In this document: positions 25,258 through 33,955 of the stretch, piece after piece
Layout: each line of letters opens with the position of its first letter
How positions within the stretch are numbered: the first letter of the stretch is position 1
Assembly: GCF_000971195.1 (NCBI RefSeq)
Contig: NZ_BBLZ01000003.1
Coordinates: 271,642-335,641, forward strand
DNA: 64,000 bases
Reading direction: 5' to 3'
Source: Demequina soli
GTDB taxonomy: Bacteria; Actinomycetota; Actinomycetes; Actinomycetales; Demequinaceae
Program-made: the position numbers and the translations under genes
The notes under the pieces: generated by a model
The model's input: the letters and a program-made list of their open reading frames with translations, nothing else
Databases searched by the model: none
What the model was told of the DNA's origin: nothing

Positions 25258-26621
25258 CCACCGCCGTTCTCCACGTCCCGACCCGCCCCCGCGACGGCCG
25301 AGCGGCCGCTCCTGTACGCATCGTCCATCTCGGCCTCGGCGCATTCCATCGCGCCCATCAGGCCTGGTACACGGCCCACTGCGCGGACGCCGACATGTGG
25401 GGCATCGCTTCCTTCACAGGCCGCGCAGGCGAGCCTTCCGATTCGATCGTCGCCGCGCTGCGGGCGCAGGATCACCTCTACACCCTGACTCTGCGCGGAC
25501 CGGACGAGGATGCCCTCGAGGTCATCGACAGCATCGTCGCCGTGCATTCCGCCGCCGAGATCGATGCATGGGTGGGCTACATCGTGCGCCCCGAGGTCGC
25601 CATCATCTCGACCACAGTGACCGAGGCGGGCTACCGTCTCGACGCTGACTGGAATCCGCGCGCGGACGATGCGGTGGTCGCCTCCGATCTCGCGGCGCTC
25701 GCGTCGGGCACGGGCAGCCTCGAGTCGCCGCTCGCCCTGATCGCGCACGCACTCGAGCAGCGCCGCCTCGTGGGCGGCGGGCCGCTCACGGTCATGCCGT
25801 GCGACAACATGCCCGACAACGGCGCGCTGGTGCGCGCCGGCCTGCTCGCGTTCGCGTCGGCCGTCGGTCTCGAGCTGCAGGAGTGGATCGAGGAGAACGT
25901 GTCGTTCGTGTCGACGTCCGTGGACCGGATCACCCCGCGGTTCAGCGACGACGACCTCGACCTCCCGCACGCGCACGGGCTCGACGATGCGGTGCCTGTG
26001 GTCACCGAGCCGTTCATCAACTGGATTCTGCAAGGTGACTTCGCTGCGGGCAGGCCCGCATGGGAGACAGCCGGTGCCGAGTTCGTCGCGGACCTCGAGC
26101 CCTTCGAGAACCGGAAGCTCTGGCTCCTCAACGGCGCCCACACCGCGATGGCGGGTTTCAGCCGCCTACGCGGTTGCGCCACGGTGGCCGATGCGTCCGC
26201 GGATCCCGCCAGCCGCGAGCTGGTGGAGGCGTTCTGGTCCGAGGCGCGCCGCCACCTTCCGGTCGGAGTCCGCGCCGAGGAGTACTGCACCGCGCTCTGG
26301 GAGAGATTCGAGAACCCGCGCATCGCACACTCCCTGGCGCAGATCGCAGAGGACTCGGCCACGAAGCTCGGCGTCCGAGCCGCTCCCGTCGCGCTCGCGG
26401 AACTCGACGCGGGACGAACCGCGGAGGGCTGCGCCCGAGTGATCGCCGCGTGGGCCGCCGCGATGATCGCCGGCCAGGGTCAGCGAGACTCCCGCCAGGC
26501 CGACATCGATGCGGCGGTCGCGTCGAACGATGCCACCCGGGCGCTCGTGGCTGTCGTCTCCCCCACGCTCGCCGCGCGAGCCGGGTTCGTGGAGCTGGTC
26601 GACGGCGCGCTGGCTTGCTGA
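25254..26621 (+). CDS. uxuB: fructuronate reductase (mannitol dehydrogenase family), GTG start
   Basis: This 455-residue polyol-dehydrogenase reduces D-fructuronate to D-mannonate with NADH. The N-terminal nucleotide-binding region is RIVHLGLGAFHRAHQAWYT, then come SCDN-like VMPCDNMPDNGALVR, the VTEPFINWILQGDF segment and the catalytic KLWLLNGAHTAMAG, where Lys is the active-site base in this family. It starts with GTG in a GTGA overlap with uxaC, so the two are coupled. Since uxuA is nearby and no tagaturonate enzyme is present, fructuronate rather than tagaturonate or mannitol is the likely substrate. Confidence 0.92.
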   Translation: MTTAVLHVPTRPRDGRAAAPVRIVHLGLGAFHRAHQAWYTAHCADADMWGIASFTGRAGEPSDSIVAALRAQDHLYTLTLRGPDEDALEVIDSIVAVHSAAEIDAWVGYIVRPEVAIISTTVTEAGYRLDADWNPRADDAVVASDLAALASGTGSLESPLALIAHALEQRRLVGGGPLTVMPCDNMPDNGALVRAGLLAFASAVGLELQEWIEENVSFVSTSVDRITPRFSDDDLDLPHAHGLDDAVPVVTEPFINWILQGDFAAGRPAWETAGAEFVADLEPFENRKLWLLNGAHTAMAGFSRLRGCATVADASADPASRELVEAFWSEARRHLPVGVRAEEYCTALWERFENPRIAHSLAQIAEDSATKLGVRAAPVALAELDAGRTAEGCARVIAAWAAAMIAGQGQRDSRQADIDAAVASNDATRALVAVVSPTLAARAGFVELVDGALAC

Positions 26622-26646
26622 GACGCGCCGCATCGCCCGCGGCAAC

Positions 26647-26682
26647 CGAAGGCCGGCACCCCTGCAGGGGTGCCGGCCTTCG
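26647..26682. terminator. bidirectional terminator, 16-bp stem
   Basis: CGAAGGCCGGCACCCC (26647-26662) pairs with GGGGTGCCGGCCTTCG (26667-26682) around a TGCA loop. It lies between the convergent uxuB and esterase genes and serves both. Confidence 0.85.
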
Positions 26683-26692
26683 CGCTCAGCGC

Positions 26693-27604
26693 TCAGGCCT
26701 CGAGAGAGGCGCGGATGAAGGCCACCGTCTCGTCGAGGATCTGCGCGCTCTCGGGTGTCGCGCGACCGAGGGTGGGGAACGAGTGGAACGTCTCCGTCCA
26801 CGCGTCGACCTCGACGGAGACGCCCGCCTCCCGAGCCTTCTGCGCGATCGCGAGCGTGTCGTCGTGAAGCAGCTCGGACCGGTCGACGAACAGCCGGAGC
26901 GGCGGGAAGCCCGTGAAATCCGCATGGACGGGCGACAAGTAGGGGTCCGCGAGGTCAGCGCCCTGAGCGTACGAGTCGATCAGCTGGTCGTTGGTCAGGC
27001 CACCGAGGACGAGATCGGCCTCGCCGTTGGCCACGCGGCTCGGCAGCTCGGTCGCGAGCTCGCCGAGCGGCGACATCGCGTAGACGCACGCGGGCAGGGT
27101 GAGGCCGCGGTCGCGCGCGATGAGCGCAGTGACGATGGCAAGGGTTGCCCCGGCGCTCTCGCCGACGAGGACCACCGGGCGCGCGGGCGCCTCGGCCACC
27201 AGCGCGGCGTAGACCGCAGCGCAGTCCTCCGGCGCGGCCGGGAACGGGTGCTCGGGCGCGAGACGGTACGAGACGCTCACGACCTCGAGACCCGTGGCGG
27301 CCGCCAGCACTGACGCGTAGGCGCGCGAAGTGGTGGCGTTCCCGAACGCGAAGCCTCCCCCGTGGATGTAAAGGATGACCGCGCGCTCATCCGGCGCCTC
27401 GGTCCTGCTGCGCTCGACCTCGACACCGCCGAGCGCGTCCGCCACGAAGATCACGCCGGCCTCGACCGGCATCGCAGCGCCCTGCGCGTCGACCGCCGCG
27501 CGCACAGCGACGGCGTCGTCGCCGGGACCAGGGACCCGGAAGCCGCCCTCGGGCCGGTACTGCGCCATCATCGCCTTGATCTGCGTGAGCATCTCGCTCG
27601 CCAT
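26693..27604 (-). CDS. HSL-family (GDXG) esterase, second regulon
   Basis: This 303-residue alpha/beta-hydrolase shows the oxyanion motif YIHGGGFAFGN, SYRLAPEHPFPAAPEDC, the nucleophile elbow VGESAGATLA, an Asp in LRLFVDRSELLHDD and the His in WTETFHSFP. Such cytoplasmic enzymes hydrolyse short acyl or aromatic esters. The start is the ATG at 27604 (MASEMLTQIKAMMAQY), because the extension to 27739 crosses the operator. It is divergent from the GPH transporter, and the operator at 27651-27670 lies 47 bp upstream, so it probably deacylates the substrate taken up by that carrier for the GH2 enzyme. Confidence 0.9.
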   Translation of the reverse strand: MASEMLTQIKAMMAQYRPEGGFRVPGPGDDAVAVRAAVDAQGAAMPVEAGVIFVADALGGVEVERSRTEAPDERAVILYIHGGGFAFGNATTSRAYASVLAAATGLEVVSVSYRLAPEHPFPAAPEDCAAVYAALVAEAPARPVVLVGESAGATLAIVTALIARDRGLTLPACVYAMSPLGELATELPSRVANGEADLVLGGLTNDQLIDSYAQGADLADPYLSPVHADFTGFPPLRLFVDRSELLHDDTLAIAQKAREAGVSVEVDAWTETFHSFPTLGRATPESAQILDETVAFIRASLEA

Positions 27605-27650
27605 CGCTGCTCCTCTCTGAGCACGGTTCTGCGCATCCCGCGGAGGTGCG

Positions 27651-27670
27651 GTAGTTACGCGCGTTAGTAC
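27651..27670 (-). promoter_or_regulatory. second-type LacI operator before the esterase
   Basis: GTAGTTACGCGCGTTAGTAC is nearly palindromic around CGCG. The same motif occurs before the GPH carrier (27754-27769) and the GH2 gene (30362-30379). It differs clearly from the TTGGCAA-type operator. Confidence 0.7.
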
Positions 27671-27741
27671 ACCGTAGCAGGCCGCGGCGCAGCGGCGCCG
27701 CTCCAGGGTCCCCGACTGGCCGATGCGGGCGACGCGCACGT

Positions 27742-27770
27742 TTGACAGCGCAAACTAACGCGGGTAAGTA
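27742..27770 (+). promoter_or_regulatory. GPH transporter promoter with operator over the -10
   Basis: -35 TTGACA (27742-27747), 17-bp spacer, -10 TAAGTA (27765-27770). Operator ACTAACGCGGGTAAGT (27754-27769) covers the spacer and -10, fitting repression by the LacI protein encoded at 29.3 kb. Confidence 0.75.
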
Positions 27771-27808
27771 TTGCCCCCGAACGACCCTCCAACGACGAAG
27801 GATGCCCC

Positions 27809-29227
27809 ATGGCCGCAGCGCCGCAGACCGCCACCTCACCCGCCTCCCCCGACACCGGGACGAGGATCCTGCTTCGCGAGAAGCTCTCGTACGCGAGCGG
27901 GGACATCGGCGCCAACCTCATCTACGCCCCCACGACCACGTTCGTGCTCTTCTACCTGTCGACGGTGGTCGGCATCGGCGCGGCCGTCGCGGGCACGATC
28001 CTGCTCGTGGGCCAGCTGCTCAACGGCATCACCGACCTCACCATCGGCGTCCTCATCGACAAGACGAAGACGCGTTGGGGGAAGGCCCGACCCTGGGTGC
28101 TCGGCTCCGCCGTGCCGCTCGCGCTGTCCTTCTGGGCGCTGTTCTCCATCCCGGGAGGTCTCAGCGACACCGGCAAGGTCATCTGGGCCTTCGTCGCGTA
28201 CTCCCTGGTGATGGCGGTGTTCTTCACCTCGTCGAACGTCGCCTACGGCGCTCTGATGTCGCTGCTCACGCCCAACCCCCGCACGCGCATCACCCTCACC
28301 TCGTTCCGGTTCTTCGCCGCACTGCTCACCACCCTCGTGGTGAACGCCGCGCTCCTGCCCGTGGTGGGCGCGCTCGGGAACAACCAAGGCGCCTGGACCA
28401 CCGTGACGGGCGTCCTCGCCATCGTTTCGGTGGGCACCATGCTCGTGGTGTTCTTCGGCACCAAGGAGCGCGTCACCGAGGCGGCGGAGTCCCACGCGAA
28501 GCCTTCCCAGCCCACCTCGACGATGCTGCGCAACCTGATGCGCAACCGCTACTTCTTCCTCGCCGCCCTGCTGTTCATCGCGTTCAACCTCACCACCGCG
28601 ATGTCCGCCGCCGGAGGCGTGTTCTACGCGGACACCGTGCTCGGCGACCCGAATCTCTTCGGTCCGATGAACGCCGTCGGCCTGGTGCCGGCCCTCATCG
28701 GCCTCCCATTCATGCCTGCGCTCATGGGACGCTTCGGCAAGCGCCGCCTGTTCCTCATCGGCATCACCGTCATGATCGTGGGCTCGTCCCTCCCGCTCAT
28801 CGACCCGACGAGCTTCCCCATCGTGGTCTCCGGACTCGTCCTGCGCGGCATCGGCATGGTCCCGCTGACCGCCGGCATGTACGCGATCGTCGCGGACGTC
28901 GCGGACTTCGCCGAGTGGAAGGACGGCAACCGCTCCGACGGCCTCATCTTCTCGTCCGTGACGCTCGGTCAGAAGATCGGCGCCGGCTTCGGTGCCGCGA
29001 TCGTCGGCTGGACCCTCGCCGCCGGCGGGTTCGTCGACGGCGCAGCACAGCAGTCCGACGCCGGCATCCATGCCGTCGTGGTCGCGTTCGTCTATCTGCC
29101 GCTCGTCGCCGTGATCATCACCGGCATCGCCGCCTGGTTCCTCGATGTCGAGCGCCACGTCCCTGCGGCGCGCCAGGCCCTCGCCACCCGCAACCAGGAC
29201 GCGGCCGACGGCGAGATCACGGAGTAG
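27809..29227 (+). CDS. GPH-family glycoside:cation symporter
   Basis: This 472-residue MFS protein has 12 helices and GPH hallmarks: LREKLSYASGDIGANLIYAPTTTFVLFYLSTVVG, NGITDLTIGVLIDKTKTRWGKARPWVL (the D..TKTRWGKARPW loop) and, in the C half, ADVADFAEWKDGNRSDGLIFSS. Members carry glycosides, pentosides or hexuronides with Na+ or H+. AAGGA precedes the ATG. The operator on its promoter, a strong terminator behind it, and the GH2 and esterase neighbours indicate that it imports an acylated glycoside for that small regulon. Confidence 0.92.
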   Translation: MAAAPQTATSPASPDTGTRILLREKLSYASGDIGANLIYAPTTTFVLFYLSTVVGIGAAVAGTILLVGQLLNGITDLTIGVLIDKTKTRWGKARPWVLGSAVPLALSFWALFSIPGGLSDTGKVIWAFVAYSLVMAVFFTSSNVAYGALMSLLTPNPRTRITLTSFRFFAALLTTLVVNAALLPVVGALGNNQGAWTTVTGVLAIVSVGTMLVVFFGTKERVTEAAESHAKPSQPTSTMLRNLMRNRYFFLAALLFIAFNLTTAMSAAGGVFYADTVLGDPNLFGPMNAVGLVPALIGLPFMPALMGRFGKRRLFLIGITVMIVGSSLPLIDPTSFPIVVSGLVLRGIGMVPLTAGMYAIVADVADFAEWKDGNRSDGLIFSSVTLGQKIGAGFGAAIVGWTLAAGGFVDGAAQQSDAGIHAVVVAFVYLPLVAVIITGIAAWFLDVERHVPAARQALATRNQDAADGEITE

Positions 29228-29234
29228 GCGCGTG

Positions 29235-29273
29235 GCGAAGGGGGCGATGCTCGGCGAGCACCGCCCCCTTCGC
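29235..29273 (+). terminator. terminator after the GPH gene
   Basis: GCGAAGGGGGCG (29235-29246) pairs with CGCCCCCTTCGC (29262-29273), and inside lies a second stem, TGCTC/GAGCA. It starts 7 bp after the stop. Confidence 0.8.
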
Positions 29274-29279
29274 TACACT
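29274..29279 (+). promoter_or_regulatory. -10 box of the second lacI gene
   Basis: TACACT is followed by 8 bp and the ATG. There is no RBS, so the transcript is probably leaderless. No operator copy is seen here, so this regulator may be constitutively made. Confidence 0.55.
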
Positions 29280-29287
29280 CGCCGATC

Positions 29288-30283
29288 ATGGCCACGCAGC
29301 ACCGTCGTGCGACGAGCGCGGACGTCGCCCGCGCGAGCGGAGTCTCGCGCGCGACAGTGAGCTTCGTGCTCAACAACACACCGACGCAGTCCATCTCCGC
29401 CGCGACCAGGGCACGCGTGCTCGAGGCGGCGCGCGAGCTCAACTACATCCCCCACGCCGCCGGCCTCGCACTCGCGAAAGGCAGGACCGACACCGTGGTG
29501 CTCGACCTCGGCACCACCCCCTTCAGCTCCTATCAGGTGGGCGAGTTCGCCGAGGAGTTCTCGCGGATCCTCGAGGAGCACGGTCACCCCGTGGTGGTGC
29601 ACGCTCGCGCGCAGGATCCCCAGGCGCTCGTGCGCCTCACCCGTGCGACGGAACCCTTCGCCGTCGTCTCCTTGGACCCGCGCACCTCGGCCATCGAGGC
29701 CGAGCTGCGTGCCGCGGGCGCGACGATGGTCGAACAGATCGACGCCCTGAGCGCCGTCGCGGCGAGCGACTGGGCCCGTGAGGCGGCGCTCCTGCAACTC
29801 GGGCATCTGTCCGCCACGGGACGCCGGGCGATCGGCTTCGTGCATCCCGTCGAAACCGCGTACCGCTCCGAGAGCGAGCTCAAGCACGTCGCGGCGATCG
29901 AGGTCGCCCAGGAGATCGGCGCGGCGGTCGGACCCGCGGTCACGTTGACGCCCGATCGCGACCAGTCAGCAGCGGCCGTCCGGCGTTGGCTAGAGGACTC
30001 CCCCGCCCTCGACGCCGCCATCGCCTTCAACGACGAGACGGCGCTGGCATTGCTCGCCGTGCTCTCCGACCTCGGCAGGCGCGTGCCGGACGACATCGCC
30101 GTGATCGGCACCGACGACGTACCGCTCGCTCGATACGCCACCCCTCCGCTCACTACGCTGCGCGCCCGGTCGCGTGAAGGCGCCGCCTACGTGGCCGCCC
30201 GACTCCTGACGGCGATGGACCGTCCCATGGAGGCGGCGATGCCTCCGCACATCTTCGACCTCGTGGTGCGCGGCTCGGCCTGA
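29288..30283 (+). CDS. LacI-family regulator of the GPH/GH2/esterase regulon
   Basis: This 331-residue protein has a LacI headpiece at residues 8-62 (ATSADVARASGVSRATVSFVLNNTPTQSISAATRARVLEAARELNYIPHAAGLALAKGRT) and a type I periplasmic-binding-like effector domain (VIGTDDVPLARYATPPLTTLRARSREGAAYVAARLL at the end). Its recognition helix differs from that of the regulator at 22.7 kb (SRATVSFVLNN versus NPSTVSRALNQ), consistent with a different operator. It lies between the GPH carrier and GH2 genes, which both carry ACTAACGCG-type sites, so it probably represses them and the esterase. Confidence 0.9.
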   Translation: MATQHRRATSADVARASGVSRATVSFVLNNTPTQSISAATRARVLEAARELNYIPHAAGLALAKGRTDTVVLDLGTTPFSSYQVGEFAEEFSRILEEHGHPVVVHARAQDPQALVRLTRATEPFAVVSLDPRTSAIEAELRAAGATMVEQIDALSAVAASDWAREAALLQLGHLSATGRRAIGFVHPVETAYRSESELKHVAAIEVAQEIGAAVGPAVTLTPDRDQSAAAVRRWLEDSPALDAAIAFNDETALALLAVLSDLGRRVPDDIAVIGTDDVPLARYATPPLTTLRARSREGAAYVAARLLTAMDRPMEAAMPPHIFDLVVRGSA

Positions 30284-30322
30284 CGCGCCGCCAACACGGC
30301 CTCGCGCTGCACCCCGCCACAG

Positions 30323-30354
30323 CCGGCCTTTTTTGCGACCTCACGCAAGGCCGG
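30323..30354 (+). terminator. hairpin with T-run after the second lacI gene
   Basis: CCGGCCTT (30323-30330) pairs with AAGGCCGG (30347-30354), with an inner TGCG/CGCA pairing. It lies 40 bp after the lacI stop and partly overlaps the following promoter. Six T residues lie within the left arm rather than behind the stem, so terminator function is uncertain. Confidence 0.4.
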
Positions 30355-30379
30355 TTACAGTTACTAACGCGCGTCAGTA
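30333..30379 (+). promoter_or_regulatory. GH2 promoter and second-type LacI operator
   Basis: -35 TTGCGA (30333-30338), 17-bp spacer, -10 TACAGT (30356-30361), then operator TACTAACGCGCGTCAGTA (30362-30379) directly downstream, over the expected transcription start. The start codon follows after 71 bp with RBS AAGGAG. Confidence 0.75.
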
Positions 30380-30450
30380 CCGGGTCGCACCGACCGCGCC
30401 GCACCCGGCGAAACCACCAACGCGATCCGCGAGAGCAAGGAGATCGAGGG

Positions 30451-32880
30451 ATGACAAGGACGCCGTTCGTCGACGGTTGGAGCCACCGCAAGAAGGTGAA
30501 CCCGTTCGCAGAGATGGGCAAGGCGACCGCGCAGTACGCGCCCGTCGCTGTGCCGCACGACGCGATGCTCGGCCGCGAGCGTGACCCCGACCTCGAGCGT
30601 GGTTCCTGGGCGGCCTACTTCCCCGGCGGCACGGAGGAGTACACCGCCACTCTCGACCTGCCCGACGACGTGGCCGGCAGGCGCGTCGTGCTGGAGTTCG
30701 AAGGCGCCTACCGTGGGGCCGTGGTGCACGTGAACGGCGACTTCGCCGGGCATCGTCCCTACGGCTACTCACGCTTCCTCGTCGACGCGAGCCACCTGAT
30801 CCGGGCCGGCGCGAACGAGATCCACGTCGAGACCCGCAACCACCAGGACGGTCGCTGGTACACGGGCGCGGGCCTCTTCCGCCCCGTCTGGCTTCACGTG
30901 CTCGACCAAGTGCATCTGGGGATCGACGGCATCCGCATCACCACCCCTGACATCGACGGTGACCGTGCGATCGTGGAGGTGAGCGCGGAGGTGGAGAACC
31001 ACTCCGCCTCGACCGTCACCGTCGAGGTCGAGGCCGCTATCGCCGGACCGGCGGGCGCGATGCTCACCGTCGGACGCACGCGACTCACGCTGCTCGCAGG
31101 CTCCACCGCCATCACCCGTCACCGCCTCTCGGTGGAGACGCCCGAACTGTGGAGCGTGGACCGTCCGGCCCTGCACACCGCGACCGTCACGCTGCATCAC
31201 GGGGATGTCGCCGAGGCGCACGAGACGGCCTTCGGCATCCGACGCCTCCAGCTCGACCCCGAGCGAGGACTGCGCATCAACGGCGAGACGGTGAAGCTTC
31301 GCGGCGCGTGCATCCACCACGACAACGGCGTGCTCGGCGCGGCGACGTTCACGGACGCGGAGGAGCGCCGCGTGCGCATCCTCAAGGAGTCCGGCTTCAA
31401 CGCGATCCGTGCCGCGCACAACCCGCTGTCGACCGCGTTCATCGAGGCGTGCGACCGTCTCGGGATGCTCGTCATGGACGAGGCGTTCGATTCGTGGACG
31501 GTCGGCAAGACGGACTTCGGCTACCAGGCCGACTTCCCGGAGTGGTGGGAGCGGGACCTCGAGTCGATGATCAGCCGTGACTTCAACCACCCCAGCGTGA
31601 TCATGTACTCCATCGGCAACGAGATCCCCGAGACGGGCACTCCGATGGGAGGCGTGTGGGGCCGTCGTATCGCCGAGAAGACCCGCGCGCTCGACCCGAC
31701 CCGCTTCGTCACCAACGGCATCAACGGCATGCTCGCAGTGATGCCCGAGCTTCAGGCGATGATGGCCCAGCAGGCGGAGGCGCAGGCGGCCACTGCGCCG
31801 TCAGACGGCGCCGGCATCAACACGATGATGACCGACCTGGGCGACATGATGAACATGATCGGCTCGTCCGAGCTCGTGACCGAGAAGACCATGGAGTCCT
31901 TCGGCGTCCTCGATGTCGCGGGTATGAACTATCTCGAGTCGCGTTACGAATCGGACCGCGCGGCATTCCCCCAGCGCATCATCATCGGCACGGAGACATT
32001 CCCGACGCGGATCGACCAGCTCTGGGCCCTCGTCGAGAGCAACCCCCACGTGCTCGGCGACTTCACGTGGACGGGATGGGACTACCTCGGCGAGGTGGGC
32101 ATCGGTCGGGTCCGCTACCTCGACGACGCCGACGAGATGGACGCGTTCTCCGGAGCCTTCCCATGGATCGCCGCCTGGTGCGGAGACGTCGACATCACCG
32201 GGCACCGGCGCCCCCAGTCGTATTACCGCGAGATCGTGTTCGGCCTCCGCCCCGAGCCCTACATCGCGGTGCGACGTCCCGAGCACCACGGCAAGCCCTT
32301 CGAGGCCGGGCCGTGGGCGTGGAGCGACTCCATCGCGAGCTGGGACTGGCCCGGCCACGACGGCGCAACGACGGTCGTGGAGGTGTACTCGGACGCCGAC
32401 GAGGTCGAGCTGCTGATCAACGGGCGCTCGCTCGGACGCCGCGCCGCAGGGCGCGGGGCGCGGTTCCGTGCCGAGTTCGAGCTCGCGTATGAGCCCGGCA
32501 CGGTCGAGGCGATCGCCTACCGCAGCGGGGAGCTCGCGGAGCGCTTCGCACTGCGCTCCGCGAGCGGCGAGCCCGGTCTGAAGGTCACTGCCGAGCCCGC
32601 GGGCAGCGCGGGCGAGCTGCTTTACGTCCCTATCACCGTCGAGGACGGCACTGGCGTCGTCGTGACGGCGGCGCGGTCCCTCCGTGTCGACGTCGCCGGT
32701 CCCGGCGTGCTGCAGGGCCTCGGTTCGGGCGCACCCGTGACCGAGGAGAGCTACCTCGACGACGTCCACACGACCTTCGACGGGCGTGCCCTCGCGATCG
32801 TGCGCCGCACGGGAGAGGGCCCCATCACTCTCCGCGTCTCCACCGACGGCCTGGCCGACACCTCGATCACGCTCGCGTGA
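30451..32880 (+). CDS. glycoside hydrolase family 2 beta-glycosidase
   Basis: This 809-residue cytoplasmic enzyme has the GH2 order: N-terminal sugar-binding domain (about 20-155), immunoglobulin-like domain (about 160-265), TIM barrel (about 270-600) and C-terminal beta domains with NGRSLGRRAAG. The acid/base Glu391 lies in YSIGNEIPE and the nucleophile Glu515 in IIGTETFPT. A Met-rich insert (about 430-485, with MMTDLGDMMNMIGSSELVTEKT) breaks the barrel after the acid/base. There is no NxK uronate motif of the GUS type. It probably releases galactose or a related sugar from a glycoside carried by the GPH transporter. RBS AAGGAG, ATG start. Confidence 0.92.
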   Translation: MTRTPFVDGWSHRKKVNPFAEMGKATAQYAPVAVPHDAMLGRERDPDLERGSWAAYFPGGTEEYTATLDLPDDVAGRRVVLEFEGAYRGAVVHVNGDFAGHRPYGYSRFLVDASHLIRAGANEIHVETRNHQDGRWYTGAGLFRPVWLHVLDQVHLGIDGIRITTPDIDGDRAIVEVSAEVENHSASTVTVEVEAAIAGPAGAMLTVGRTRLTLLAGSTAITRHRLSVETPELWSVDRPALHTATVTLHHGDVAEAHETAFGIRRLQLDPERGLRINGETVKLRGACIHHDNGVLGAATFTDAEERRVRILKESGFNAIRAAHNPLSTAFIEACDRLGMLVMDEAFDSWTVGKTDFGYQADFPEWWERDLESMISRDFNHPSVIMYSIGNEIPETGTPMGGVWGRRIAEKTRALDPTRFVTNGINGMLAVMPELQAMMAQQAEAQAATAPSDGAGINTMMTDLGDMMNMIGSSELVTEKTMESFGVLDVAGMNYLESRYESDRAAFPQRIIIGTETFPTRIDQLWALVESNPHVLGDFTWTGWDYLGEVGIGRVRYLDDADEMDAFSGAFPWIAAWCGDVDITGHRRPQSYYREIVFGLRPEPYIAVRRPEHHGKPFEAGPWAWSDSIASWDWPGHDGATTVVEVYSDADEVELLINGRSLGRRAAGRGARFRAEFELAYEPGTVEAIAYRSGELAERFALRSASGEPGLKVTAEPAGSAGELLYVPITVEDGTGVVVTAARSLRVDVAGPGVLQGLGSGAPVTEESYLDDVHTTFDGRALAIVRRTGEGPITLRVSTDGLADTSITLA

Positions 32881-32886
32881 CACACC

Positions 32887-32919
32887 GCTGCCGGCGGGCC
32901 CTGAGGGCCCGCCGGCAGC
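32887..32919. terminator. bidirectional terminator, 15-bp stem
   Basis: GCTGCCGGCGGGCCC (32887-32901) pairs with GGGCCCGCCGGCAGC (32905-32919) around a 3-nt loop, between convergent GH2 and esterase genes. Confidence 0.85.
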
Positions 32920-32962
32920 CTGGGAACGGCGAAGACGGCGCGCGGCGCTCGATCAGCGTGGG

Positions 32963-33874
32963 TCAGCCCGCGACGACCCGCTCGGCCTCGAGGTACCTCA
33001 CCATGAACGCGGCCGAGAGCTCGATCTCGCGCTTGCTCTCGGGCGTGTTCTTCCCTGTCGTGGTGAACGCGTGGAACGTGCCGGGGTACTCCTCGACCTC
33101 CACGTGAATCCCCGCGGTGCGCGCCTTCGCCGCGAACGCGTGGGTGTCCGCGGCGAGGAGCTCGCCCGGATCGCATACCAGGCGCATCGGCGGCAGCCCG
33201 GCGAGCTCCGCGAAGATCGGCGAGATCATGGGGTCGGTGAGATCGCAACCCGGCGCATACATCCGAGCGAGCGCCGCGAGCCCCACCGGGGTGACGGTGA
33301 TCTCCTTGCGCGTGTGCACGCGCACGACTGTCTCCGACATGTCAGCCACGAGGCTGTTGAGGACCAGGCACGAGGGCATCCGGAGGCCCGCCTCGCGCGC
33401 CTTCATCGCGACCAGCGCGGACAGGTACGCGCCCCCGCTCTCACCGATCAGCGCGACGCCTGCACCCGGGTTCTGGGAGACGAGCGCCTCGTACACCGCG
33501 AACGAGTCATCGAGCCCGGCCGGATACGGGTCCTCGGGCGCGAGGCGATAGCTGCAGCTCACCACCACGCGCCCGGTCGCGAGCGCCAGCTCGGAGGCGT
33601 AGGGCCCTGCCGTGCGGCAGTCCCCCGTGACCAGTCCTCCGCCGTGGACGTAGTAGATGACGTCGTCGCTCGCCAACCGGTCCGGCGTGAAGAACGCGGT
33701 CTCGACGCCGCCGAGCGCGCGAACCTCCATCGTCACGCCGTCCTCAACGGTATGCTGCGCATACGCCTTGGCGAGCCTGGCCCGTAGACCCGCGACGTCG
33801 ATGTCATCCGACGCGAACATGCCTCCCGACATCTTCTTGACGAGGGTGCGGACGATCTTCATCTTGAACGACAC
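32963..33874 (-). CDS. HSL-family esterase, GTG start
   Basis: This 303-residue alpha/beta-hydrolase has YYVHGGGLVTGD (oxyanion hole), SYRLAPEDPYPAGLDDS, the nucleophile elbow IGESGGAYLS, an Asp in RLVCDPGELLAAD and His in YPGTFHAFTT. I chose the GTG at 33874 because AAGGAG (33881-33886) lies 6 bp ahead. The ATG at 33862 is second best. It follows the DUF5060 enzyme gene by 81 bp on the same strand and is probably co-transcribed with it, suggesting a deacetylase/esterase partner for that glycosidase. It is similar in layout to the esterase at 26.7 kb but sequence-diverged. Confidence 0.9.
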   Translation of the reverse strand: MSFKMKIVRTLVKKMSGGMFASDDIDVAGLRARLAKAYAQHTVEDGVTMEVRALGGVETAFFTPDRLASDDVIYYVHGGGLVTGDCRTAGPYASELALATGRVVVSCSYRLAPEDPYPAGLDDSFAVYEALVSQNPGAGVALIGESGGAYLSALVAMKAREAGLRMPSCLVLNSLVADMSETVVRVHTRKEITVTPVGLAALARMYAPGCDLTDPMISPIFAELAGLPPMRLVCDPGELLAADTHAFAAKARTAGIHVEVEEYPGTFHAFTTTGKNTPESKREIELSAAFMVRYLEAERVVAG

Positions 33875-33955
33875 TGCCGTCTCCTTGATCAATAGGTGAT
33901 GCGGGGGTGGGATGTGTGCGGCGTGCTCGCGAGGCACCGGTCCGGTCAACTCCGG

